Source of the DNA: an uncultured cyanobacterium
GTDB lineage: Bacteria; Cyanobacteriota; Cyanobacteriia; CACIAM-69d
Length of the DNA: 12,619 nt
NCBI GenBank assembly: GCA_937894105.1
Contig: CALCTI010000032.1
Span: 1-12,619, forward strand
Direction: 5' to 3'
The notes under the pieces were generated by a model. The model saw only the letters and a list, made by a program, of their open reading frames with translations. It searched no databases and had not been told where the DNA came from. Below are positions 6,979 to 12,619 of this stretch, in pieces. Every line of letters starts with the position of its first letter. Positions within the stretch are counted from its first letter, which is position 1. Both the position numbers and the translations under genes were made by a program.

Positions 6979-7091
6979 CTAGTTTAACGCCAGCTTAATC
7001 GGCGCTTACCTGCAAAGGTTCCCAAAAAATGTTTTAAAAGTACGTGCTTAAAAAAGCTTCTTCTAACAGTGAGTTAAGTTCGATCTACAGG

Positions 7092-8102
7092 TTAGTTAAC
7101 CTGACGGGTGAGCGATCGCCCTTTGTCTCGTTTGTCTGCGGGGCGGGCTCCTTTCGTTTGAATCAAGGGGGCGTTGAGATCACGTAAATCAATGTGGCTT
7201 AGGGTGTCTGGATTAATTTGATCCACCAAGTTTTTCAAGTTAGCCAGTTGATTGAGCTGATCGTTAAAATTGGCTCCAAAGGGACCCAAATAAACGGTGC
7301 CTAGCTCAGTTTTTAAAATTAAGTTTTCGGCATTTTGCCACTGAACGGCAGAGATACGAACAGGGGCGAGGTTGATTTGACGGTACAGGGCTGGCCACTG
7401 TTGAGCTAGGCGATCGCCTGAAGCAGTCACTTTCAAGGGCGGTAACGATCGCCCATTTTTCCCCTGTTGGAAGCGGGAAATTTCAATCCACTTGCCATCT
7501 TTATCAATCAGTCCAACGGCGCTCGTCGATTGGGACGAGTCGGGACGATTGGAACCACTCACTGGAGCTATTAGCTGAGCCACTGCAACGGGCTGTAATT
7601 CTTGGATCTGCACGGTTAGACCCGGTGGCAGCAGCTGACGAGTAACGGTAACTTCATCAATGGGGGCACGGGCTTTGAGACTGTCGGCAATATCGTCAGG
7701 ATCTAGTCGCCACAGGGACTGAGGATAAGTGAGTCCCAGCAGTTGCCGAATTTCTGCATCGTTAAGGCGTGTGTTGCCCTCAATGGCAATCTGCTCCGGC
7801 GATCGCACTACCCACACGGGAGCAGAAATCAGCCAGCCGGCGCTTACTAATAGGGCGATCGCCCCTAAAGACTGCCATCCGCCCCACACAAACTGTACCG
7901 ATCGCTGCCGTTTTAATTGCGATCGGCGCTGGACCAAGCTCTCCCGCGATACCGGGTGAATTGGGGCTGATCCCTGTCTGGAGCGTTGCTTTCCTGGATT
8001 TTGTTTTATCGCCTTTTGTTTTATCGCCTTTTGTTTTGTCGCCTTTTGCTTTAGTGCCTTTTGCTTTAATGCCGTTCGTCTTGCTGCCGTACGCCTCGTC
8101 AT
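7092..8102 (-). CDS. ftsQ: Cell division protein FtsQ/DivIB
   Basis: Predicted 336-residue bitopic inner-membrane protein of the divisome. Residues 1-70 form a long, strongly basic cytoplasmic arm; residues about 77-97 form the single membrane span. A POTRA domain follows at about 100-172 (IAIEGNTRLNDAEIRQLLG, then YPQSLWRLDPDDIADSL and QLLPPGLTVQIQE), and then the FtsQ beta domain to about 310. YPQSLWR and LPPGLTV are stretches I associate with cyanobacterial FtsQ. The arm contains five pentapeptide repeats (A-x-K-Q-K, residues 11-35) encoded by a 15-bp tandem repeat, an unusual addition. The ATG at 8100-8102 is preceded in frame by a stop, so it is the most upstream start; AGGAG (8115-8119) lies 12 bases before it. 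Another start near residue 50 cannot be excluded. ftsZ follows on the same strand. Confidence 0.9.
   Translation of the reverse strand: MTRRTAARRTALKQKALKQKATKQKAIKQKAIKQNPGKQRSRQGSAPIHPVSRESLVQRRSQLKRQRSVQFVWGGWQSLGAIALLVSAGWLISAPVWVVRSPEQIAIEGNTRLNDAEIRQLLGLTYPQSLWRLDPDDIADSLKARAPIDEVTVTRQLLPPGLTVQIQELQPVAVAQLIAPVSGSNRPDSSQSTSAVGLIDKDGKWIEISRFQQGKNGRSLPPLKVTASGDRLAQQWPALYRQINLAPVRISAVQWQNAENLILKTELGTVYLGPFGANFNDQLNQLANLKNLVDQINPDTLSHIDLRDLNAPLIQTKGARPADKRDKGRSLTRQVN
7996..8070 (-). repeat. 15-bp tandem repeat in ftsQ, about five units
   Basis: Five 15-bp units, on the plus strand of the form GCCTTTTGTTTTATC with small changes, run from 7996 to 8070. They encode the Lys/Gln-rich pentapeptides ALKQK, ALKQK, ATKQK, AIKQK, AIKQN in the cytoplasmic arm of FtsQ. 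The unit length is a multiple of three, so copy-number change would keep the frame. Confidence 0.9.
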
Positions 8103-8158
8103 CGTCTAACGCTGCTCCTAGTCACCGTCTTATTCTTACTAACGGTGGTTCGTTTTAG

Positions 8159-8187
8159 GTTATCAGGACTGTCTAGATTTTTCTCAA
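8159..8187 (-). promoter_or_regulatory. Candidate ftsQ promoter
   Basis: On the minus strand TTGAGA (8182-8187, 5 of 6 consensus) and GATAAC (8159-8164, 4 of 6) are separated by 17 bases. Transcription would begin near 8152, about 50 bases before the ftsQ ATG. The short leader would contain CACCGT/ACGGTG inverted arms (8123-8128 and 8142-8147) and the AGGAG ribosome site. Confidence 0.4.
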
Positions 8188-8584
8188 ATAAGATTAATCC
8201 AGGGAAAGGCTAATGCAGAAAAATAATGGGGCAAATCGCCAAGGGTATGGTGCGATCGCCCAGGTGCTGACTCAAGGACGTTACCTTGCGTCACTGTGGG
8301 GGGCTATAGCCTGAGTCCAAAATGCTGAAGCAAAATGGTAGTGTCCCCGTAGCCCATTAGCATGACGGCGTTGGTGGGACTGGATAGTAATGGTTGGTTA
8401 TGGCAGGTGGGCGATCGCCCGGCAGTCAACACAGCATCGTTGCTAATACAGCATCATGATGAGTCAACATCGTTGCTTATGAAGCGTGTAAAATGCGCCT
8501 AAAGACTGAAACTCTCCCCTATTCCAGTCGTCTTTAATTTTTAAATACAACACTTGCCAAGAAAACTGTTTTACCTAAATTTTA

Positions 8585-8590
8585 TATAAT
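8585..8590 (+). promoter_or_regulatory. Consensus -10 box before the ATPase gene
   Basis: A perfect TATAAT at 8585-8590, within an AT-rich run, lies 37 bases before ATG 8628. No good -35 box occurs 16-18 bases upstream. TTGCCA at 8554-8559 is too distant for this box, but lies 16 bases before TAAATT at 8576-8581, an alternative pair. The region is a likely promoter; the exact elements are uncertain. Confidence 0.35.
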
Positions 8591-8627
8591 ATTTTTTTGG
8601 AACGACTTCCAGTTAGCAACTCGAACT

Positions 8628-9968
8628 ATGCCTTTGGATTTATCGCGCTTTTTTAAAGCTTGCAACCCGGCAAAAACCCTCGACATGAGCGTGCCGGAAG
8701 ATCAGAAGTATTACATTGATTTTGCGCCGGTTCGAGGGGGCAAAATTATTGAAGAGCTAAAGCGCACCATTGCTCGTATTTCGCCGGATGATCCCACCTG
8801 CCAGCTCTTCACCGGCCATATTGGCTGTGGTAAGTCTACGGAATTATTACGCCTAAAGTCAGAATTAGAAGCAGAAAATTTCCACGTTGTGTACTTTGAA
8901 TCCAGCCAAGATTTAGACATGGCTGACGTGGATGTGAGCGATATTTTGCTGGCTATTACCCATCAAGTTAGTGAAAATTTGGAAAAATCTGACGTCAAGC
9001 TAAAGCCTGGCTATTTCACTAACTTATTTACTGAAGTGGCTGATTTTTTACAAACGCCCATCGAGTTCGGTGGCGAGGCGGAACTGTCGGTAGGGATCGC
9101 TAAATTGACAGCAAAAACCCAAGATAATCCGAAGCTACGCAAGCAGTTACGGCAATATTTGGAGCCTCGGGCGGAAAGCATTCTTAAGGCAATTAACGAA
9201 GAGGTTTTAAACAAAGCCCGCCAGCAGTTTATTGAGAGGAAAGGGAAGCGGGGGCTTGTTGTTATTGTTGACAACTTGGACCGGGTGGATAACCGGGCGA
9301 TGCCATCGGGGCGGACCCAGCCGGAATATTTATTTGTGGATCGAGGGGCTCAGCTCCGACGGTTGGATTGTCACGTGGTGTATACGATTCCCCTGGCGCT
9401 GCTTTTTTCGGACGAGTATGAGTCTTTGAAAAATCGCCTGGGGGGTGGGGTTGCGCCAAAAGTGTTGCCGATGATTCCGGTAACAGACCGTCAGGGCGGT
9501 GAGTTTAATCAGGGAATGGAGCTGCTACGACAGGCAATTCTAGCGCGAGCGTTTCCTGATATTCCGTCGGCAGAGCGATCCCAGGCAATCGCAGAAGTTT
9601 TTGATGCTCCTGAAACTTTAGACCGCCTGTGTCAGGTGAGTGGCGGTCACCCTAGAACTTTATTGGGGCTACTTTATCGGTGTTTACAACAGGAGGATCC
9701 CCCCTTTAACCGCACCAGCTTGGAGCACGCCGTTAAGGACTATCGAGATGACTTGATTTTGTCCATTGACGATAACGAGTGGGAACTGCTGCTGCAGGTG
9801 GCCCAAGGACAAGGGATGAAGGGAGAGGACAGTTACCAAGCCCTGTTGCGAAGTATGTTGATTTACGAATATCGCGATGGAGATGGGCGATGGTTTGGGC
9901 TTAATCCTGCCCTTCAGGAGACAGAGCGTTTTCGCCAGTGGCAAGCCAGTCAACTTGACAATAGTTAA
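8628..9968 (+). CDS. P-loop (AAA/STAND-like) ATPase
   Basis: Predicted 446-residue soluble ATPase. Walker A is GHIGCGKST (63-71, within QLFTGHIGCGKSTELL). Walker B is LVVIVDNLDRV (210-220). VVYTIPLALL (250-259) is in the sensor-1 position, and SGGHPRTLLGLL (338-349) resembles the Arg-containing sensor-2/GxP region of AAA and STAND NTPases. The C-terminal 70 residues look like a small winged-helix-type tail (YQALLRSMLIYEY, then WFGLNPAL). The N-terminus (DLSRFFKACNPAKTLD, then YYIDFAPVRGGKIIEELKR) is characteristic of a family I recall as widespread and highly conserved in cyanobacteria, often followed by a second gene for a large multidomain protein. Substrate and pathway are unknown; a regulatory or conflict-related role is only a guess from architecture. 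The ATG has no clear ribosome site. The next gene on this strand starts 412 bp later. Confidence 0.9.
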   Translation: MPLDLSRFFKACNPAKTLDMSVPEDQKYYIDFAPVRGGKIIEELKRTIARISPDDPTCQLFTGHIGCGKSTELLRLKSELEAENFHVVYFESSQDLDMADVDVSDILLAITHQVSENLEKSDVKLKPGYFTNLFTEVADFLQTPIEFGGEAELSVGIAKLTAKTQDNPKLRKQLRQYLEPRAESILKAINEEVLNKARQQFIERKGKRGLVVIVDNLDRVDNRAMPSGRTQPEYLFVDRGAQLRRLDCHVVYTIPLALLFSDEYESLKNRLGGGVAPKVLPMIPVTDRQGGEFNQGMELLRQAILARAFPDIPSAERSQAIAEVFDAPETLDRLCQVSGGHPRTLLGLLYRCLQQEDPPFNRTSLEHAVKDYRDDLILSIDDNEWELLLQVAQGQGMKGEDSYQALLRSMLIYEYRDGDGRWFGLNPALQETERFRQWQASQLDNS

Positions 9969-10020
9969 TTTGAATTACTGATTTGAATCGCTGATTGGAA
10001 CTACTAACTTGAACCACGCG
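9969..10020 (+). repeat. 13-bp imperfect tandem repeat, four units
   Basis: Four 13-bp units begin directly after the ATPase stop: TTTGAATTACTGA, TTTGAATCGCTGA, TTGGAACTACTAA and CTTGAACCACGCG. Divergence increases along the array, as in an old slippage-made repeat. Confidence 0.7.
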
Positions 10021-10204
10021 AAAGCTCCTAGCTCGGCGTTTCCGAGAATGTATAAGAGGGCACATTCCTTGGCAAGCCTGGGGTGAGCCCTAAGAAAAAA
10101 AGGGGATCTGGTGGGCTAAAGGATGATTACCTACTTGCGCTGAGGTGACGATTTCATTGGATTTATCTCTACCTTTGGGTATGTGTGTTAAAAATGAGAT
10201 TGCA

Positions 10205-10254
10205 GTAGTGTATTTCTACGGAAACCAATTTTCCTTGGTGGTTTCTACAAGTAG
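10205..10254 (+). promoter_or_regulatory. Hairpin-rich leader candidate
   Basis: Short inverted repeats are packed together: GTAG/CTAC (10205-10208, 10216-10219), GAAACCA/TGGTTTC (10221-10227, 10239-10245) and CTAC/GTAG (10245-10248, 10251-10254). TTTCTAC occurs twice, so the first GTAG could pair with either CTAC, giving alternative folds. Whether it is transcribed is unknown; no known riboswitch class was recognised. Confidence 0.25.
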
Positions 10255-10380
10255 ACCGAGAATTTACTGAGAGCGTCTGACAAGGGCATGGGATGATTTC
10301 GCTGACTGGTAAGTAGCGATCGCCTGACCCTGTATCGTTAAACGTTCCGATTTTAATTAGCGCAGACATCTGTCTTCCCT

Positions 10381-10926
10381 ATGAGCTCTTATTTATGGTC
10401 CGATTCAACAGCGCCTAGTTCTAAGCTGTTTGGGGCGGCTGCAACGTTAACTCCTACGGCAGAGGCGCTTACAGAGAAAGATGTCAGCTCAGATATCCAG
10501 CGTCAGGCTCGTGACTGGCTATTACGGACGATTCGAAATCAGAGCGGCGAATTTGCTCTGATTATTGTGCTGTGCAACAGTTCGACGGTGCAGCGAGAGC
10601 AAATTTCACGGCTGCGACATTCTTGCCCAGGAAACTTACCGGAGCTGGAATTGTCACCTTCAGCCCAAACTTTGTGTTCCACAATTCGTAGCCATCGATT
10701 CGCCCTTAATCCGGGGCATACCCAAGCGTTAATGGTCACCGGATTGAGCCAAGTGGAAGATTTGGATAATTTGCTGGCAGCGACGAATAACGCGGTGAAC
10801 GCGTTAGCGCGTCAGGTGCCGTACCCACTGGTACTGTGGATGAATAACCGAGTATTTCGGCAGCTAGTACGCTGTGCACCAGATTTAGCCAATCGAGCTC
10901 CGGCAGCTATTCGCTTTCAAGATTAA
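10381..10926 (+). CDS. Short version of ATPase-partner N-terminal domain
   Basis: Predicted 181-residue soluble protein. Residues about 35-180 resemble the N-terminal domain of large cyanobacterial proteins (with TPR or other repeats) that I recall as second genes beside the upstream ATPase family. The marks are a hydrophobic strand with cysteine (EFALIIVLCNSS, 57-68), a central strand (ALMVTGLSQVEDLDNLLAATNNAVNAL in two parts, about 115-141), PYPLVLWMNNRVFRQLVRCAPDL (147-169 in two parts) and finally AAIRFQ. In the long proteins, as I remember them, this ends with a similar TIKFE-like strand and then continues; here a stop follows two codons later. No Walker motif is present. It could be a genuine single-domain form or a truncated remnant. 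The start ATG has no clear ribosome site; a small palindrome occupies that place. The relationship is from memory of pattern, not a search. Confidence 0.7.
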   Translation: MSSYLWSDSTAPSSKLFGAAATLTPTAEALTEKDVSSDIQRQARDWLLRTIRNQSGEFALIIVLCNSSTVQREQISRLRHSCPGNLPELELSPSAQTLCSTIRSHRFALNPGHTQALMVTGLSQVEDLDNLLAATNNAVNALARQVPYPLVLWMNNRVFRQLVRCAPDLANRAPAAIRFQD

Positions 10927-11004
10927 GGCTGTATCAGGTTAAAACTGCACTATCCGCTGAAACCCTTGCAGCGATTGAACTTTAGAGTTGATTAGCTATA
11001 AACC

Positions 11005-12114
11005 CTAATAAATCACCACTGATCGGATAGTTTTGCCTTGGTGCATTAGGTCAAAAGCGGTGTTGATATTGTCAAGGGGAATGATTTCACTGATAAAGGG
11101 CTCCACTTTGATTTCTCCTGACAGGTAGCGGTCTACATATCCAGGAAGCTGCGATCGCCCCTTCACGCCACCAAAGGCTGTACCGCGCCACACGCGACCG
11201 GTCACTTACTGAAACGGTCGGGAGCTAATATCATGCACCGATCCGGCGCCACCTACGATAATCGATTCGCCCCAACCTTTATGGCAGGACTCAAGGGCAG
11301 CTCGCATTAGTTTCACATTGCCTACGCATTCAAAAGAATAGTCCACGCCGCCGTCTGTTAAATCGGCGATCGCCCCTTGTATAGAACCGTCCAGATCCCT
11401 GGGGTTAAGGGTGTCAGTAGCCCCAAGCTGCTTAGCAAGGGTGAACTTATCAGGGTTGATATCAATGGCAATAATTCGCTCCGCCTGAGCCATAACTGCC
11501 CCCTGAACCACGCTTAGCCCAACACCCCCAAGTCCAAAGACGGCGACAGATGAACCCGGTTCCACTTTGGCGGTGTTGAGCACTGCGCCGATGCCAGTGG
11601 TGATACCGCAGCCCAGGAGACAGGCTTTATCGAGGGGGGCTTTGGGGTTGATTTTGGCGATCGCGATTTCCGGCAACACCGTATATTCACTGAAGGTGCT
11701 AGTGCCCATATAGTGATAAATAGTTTTGCCACGAGCCTTGAAGCGGCTAGTGCCATTAGGCATCAACCCTTTGCCCTGAGTAGCGCGAATAGCCTGACAT
11801 AAATTGGTTTTGCCCGAGAGACAAAATTTACAGGCTTTGCACTCGGGTACGTACAGGGGAATTACATGATCCCCCGGTTTGACAGTGGTTACGTCGCCGC
11901 CAACAGCTTCAACAATGCCGCCCCCTTCATGGCCCAAAATTGCCGGGAAGAGCCCTTCGGGATCTTTGCCTGAAAGGGTGTAGGCGTCCGTATGGCACAC
12001 GCCGGTGGCCACCAAACGCACCAGCACCTCGTTGCCTTGGGGACCGTCTAGCTCAACTTCTTCGATGGTGAGGGGTTGTCCCGCTTCCCAAGCAACGGCG
12101 GCACGGGTTTTCAT
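11005..12114 (-). pseudogene. frmA: S-(hydroxymethyl)glutathione dehydrogenase / class III alcohol dehydrogenase, interrupted by an in-frame TAA
   Basis: Zinc medium-chain dehydrogenase that oxidises the glutathione-formaldehyde adduct (and reduces S-nitrosoglutathione) with NAD in the cytoplasm. Catalytic zinc ligands are C40, H62 and C169; structural zinc cysteines are C92, C95, C98 and C106. R110 (in AIRATQGKG) is the glutathione-binding arginine region typical of class III, GLGGVG (194-199) is the NAD site, and D218 is the ribose-binding acid. After residue 302 (RPFQ) a TAA at 11206-11208 interrupts. The same frame continues with VTGRVWRGTAFGGVKGR to TAG at 11005-11007, so the restored protein is 369 residues, normal length. 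Family members have Leu here, so TTA to TAA would explain it. No other lesion is visible. It could be a very recent pseudogene, a sequencing error or read-through. The ATG at 12112-12114 follows GGGAG by 8 bases. No formylglutathione hydrolase gene is adjacent. Confidence 0.85.
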
Positions 12115-12348
12115 TGGACCGTCTCCCTAAATCAGCAATGCACTTTGGTCGTCGTGCTTTATTGAGGCAATGCTAACTGCTTCCGAAGAAAAGTGTTTCA
12201 GTGGAGAAGGGTTTCAGTAGAAATTAGTAGAAACTTGGAAATGGGCAAAGGTTTGTAACGGCGATCGCCCATCAAGGAAGGGGTTCAGAAGGGTTTGATA
12301 GAATTTGAGCCGAAAGATCTTGTAAGCGAAAGGATCATAAAGATCATT

Positions 12349-12619
12349 ATGAGCATTAATCCTCAACTGCACAGCACTTTGGCCACGGGGCAAGCCCTGA
12401 AGGTAATTAGCGGCTTGAATAATTTTGACGGGGCGCGAGTGGCGGCTGTGGTGAAAGCGGCGGAGGGTGGGGGGGCGACCTTTGTGGATATTGCGGCGGA
12501 CCCAGCGCTGGTTAGCCATTGCAAAGGGTTGGTGCAGTTGCCGGTTTGTGTGTCAGCGGTGGAGCCTGAAAAGTTTGTGGCAGCGGCGGATGCTGGGGCG
12601 GACCTGATTGAAATTGGTA
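12349..12619 (+). CDS. ycf23: DUF561 / Ycf23 family protein, 3' end beyond window
   Basis: The first 90 codons of a gene that runs off the right edge. The product begins MSINPQLHSTLATGQALKVI and continues through ISGLNNFD, VAAVVKAAEGGGATFVDIAAD, LPVCVSAVEP and ADAGADLIEIG. This is the conserved N-terminal half of the DUF561/Ycf23 family, which is found in cyanobacteria and algal plastids and is expected to fold as a TIM-like barrel. Its biochemical role is not established. The usual family length is about 250 residues, so roughly a third is present. The ATG is at 12349-12351, with AAAGA 5 bases upstream and AGGA (12331-12334) 14 bases upstream. TAGAAT at 12299-12304 is a possible -10 box without a good -35. 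The 234-bp gap to the dehydrogenase contains AGAAGGGTTT twice (12205-12214, 12287-12296) and no gene. Confidence 0.9.
   Translation, partial: MSINPQLHSTLATGQALKVISGLNNFDGARVAAVVKAAEGGGATFVDIAADPALVSHCKGLVQLPVCVSAVEPEKFVAAADAGADLIEIG

Larger units (their letters stand above)
6487..7091. other. ftsQ-ftsZ intergenic region
   Basis: This 605-bp gap separates ftsQ from ftsZ on the minus strand. From the ftsZ side it holds the in-frame upstream extension (to 6606), a candidate promoter (6619-6647), a short perfect hairpin with a T run (6784-6815), the second MITE copy (6827-6978), and an AT-rich stretch of about 110 bp. At the ftsQ stop, CAGGTT (7088-7093) and AACCTG (7098-7103) form a 6-bp stem with a 4-base loop, but no T run follows on the minus strand, so it is not a clear intrinsic terminator. 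No further gene was seen; the open frame at 6774-6965 on the plus strand runs through the mobile element and is not a gene. Confidence 0.6.
8103..8627. other. Divergent intergenic region between ftsQ and the ATPase gene
   Basis: This 525-bp gap separates divergent genes and should hold both promoters. Two small plus-strand open frames were noted. One is 33 codons, at 8213-8314, with AGGGAAAGG just before its ATG. The other is 46 codons, at 8362-8502, with no good ribosome site. Neither product resembles anything I know, and I do not call them genes. GACTCAAGG (8269-8277) and CCTGAGTC (8310-8317) pair with one bulged base, enclosing the palindrome GGCTATAGCC (8302-8311). CATCGTTGCT is repeated directly near 8434 and 8468. 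HIP1 octamers occur at about 8252 and 8411. Confidence 0.5.
9969..10380. other. Intergenic region after the ATPase gene
   Basis: This 412-bp stretch has no gene. After the 13-bp repeats there is a small hairpin, CTCGG/CCGAG (10032-10036, 10042-10046). A second stem, GAATGT/ACATTC (10046-10051, 10062-10067), cannot form fully at the same time because both use base 10046. No T run follows either, so neither is a clear terminator. A run of seven A lies near 10095-10102. Several possible hairpins follow at 10205-10254, and AGACA-TC-TGTCT (10364-10375) lies 5 bases before the next ATG, where a ribosome site would be. No convincing promoter was seen. Confidence 0.5.

Noticed and set aside
8419..10315. 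Absence of HIP1 octamers over about 1.9 kb covering the ATPase gene, as a sign of horizontal transfer
   Set aside because: A gap of equal length (3372-5262) covers most of galE and thiD, which are housekeeping genes, so the gap is not informative.
10922..10985. Frameshifted continuation of the 181-residue protein in the next frame
   Set aside because: That frame is open for only about 21 more codons and shows no clear family pattern, so a frameshift cannot be supported.
11005..11205. Separate small dehydrogenase-like gene starting with GTG 11203-11205
   Set aside because: It is in the same frame and directly follows the TAA, and it matches the C-terminal part of the same enzyme, so it is the remainder of one gene.
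12214..12519. Minus-strand open frame of 101 codons at the right end
   Set aside because: It overlaps the well-supported DUF561/Ycf23 gene antisense and its product has no recognisable features.

Overview
The window comes from a cyanobacterial chromosome. Two things show this. The octamer GCGATCGC (HIP1) occurs more than 20 times in 12.6 kb, against well under one expected by chance. The gene content is also cyanobacterial: an FtsZ with a cyanobacterial-type C-terminal peptide, FtsQ directly upstream of it, a Ycf23/DUF561 protein, and an ATPase family I know mainly from cyanobacteria. The genus cannot be fixed from the sequence.

Layout, left to right. A membrane-anchored Ig-like plus beta-propeller protein (52-1707, +) is followed by a 359-bp gap, a family 2 glycosyltransferase (2067-2999, +) and UDP-glucose 4-epimerase galE (3144-4157, +). 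These last two fit cell-surface polysaccharide synthesis. On the opposite strand lies ftsQ (7092-8102), then ftsZ (5191-6486), then thiD (4311-5150). ThiD follows FtsZ by only 40 bp, so a cell-division gene and a thiamin-synthesis gene are probably co-transcribed. After a 525-bp gap comes a P-loop ATPase (8628-9968, +) and, 412 bp later, a 181-residue protein (10381-10926, +). The latter resembles only the N-terminal domain of much larger proteins that I recall next to such ATPases. Next, on the minus strand, is a class III alcohol dehydrogenase / S-(hydroxymethyl)glutathione dehydrogenase (11005-12114), complete except for one in-frame TAA. The window ends inside a DUF561/Ycf23 gene (12349 onward, +).

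The least expected finding is a small non-coding mobile element present twice in the same orientation (4158-4280 and 6827-6978). Both copies have imperfect terminal inverted repeats of about 15 bp, are flanked by CTAG, carry no transposase, and share a foldback near the left end. This fits a MITE mobilised by an IS5-type transposase. Copy 1 sits exactly at the galE stop codon, with its left CTAG duplication supplying the stop. Copy 2 lies between ftsQ and ftsZ. Short tandem duplications of 11-15 bp also recur at five places, some coding and some not.

No tRNA, rRNA, CRISPR array, complete insertion sequence or phage gene was seen. The best candidates for something undescribed are the MITE family and the ATPase with its shortened partner.
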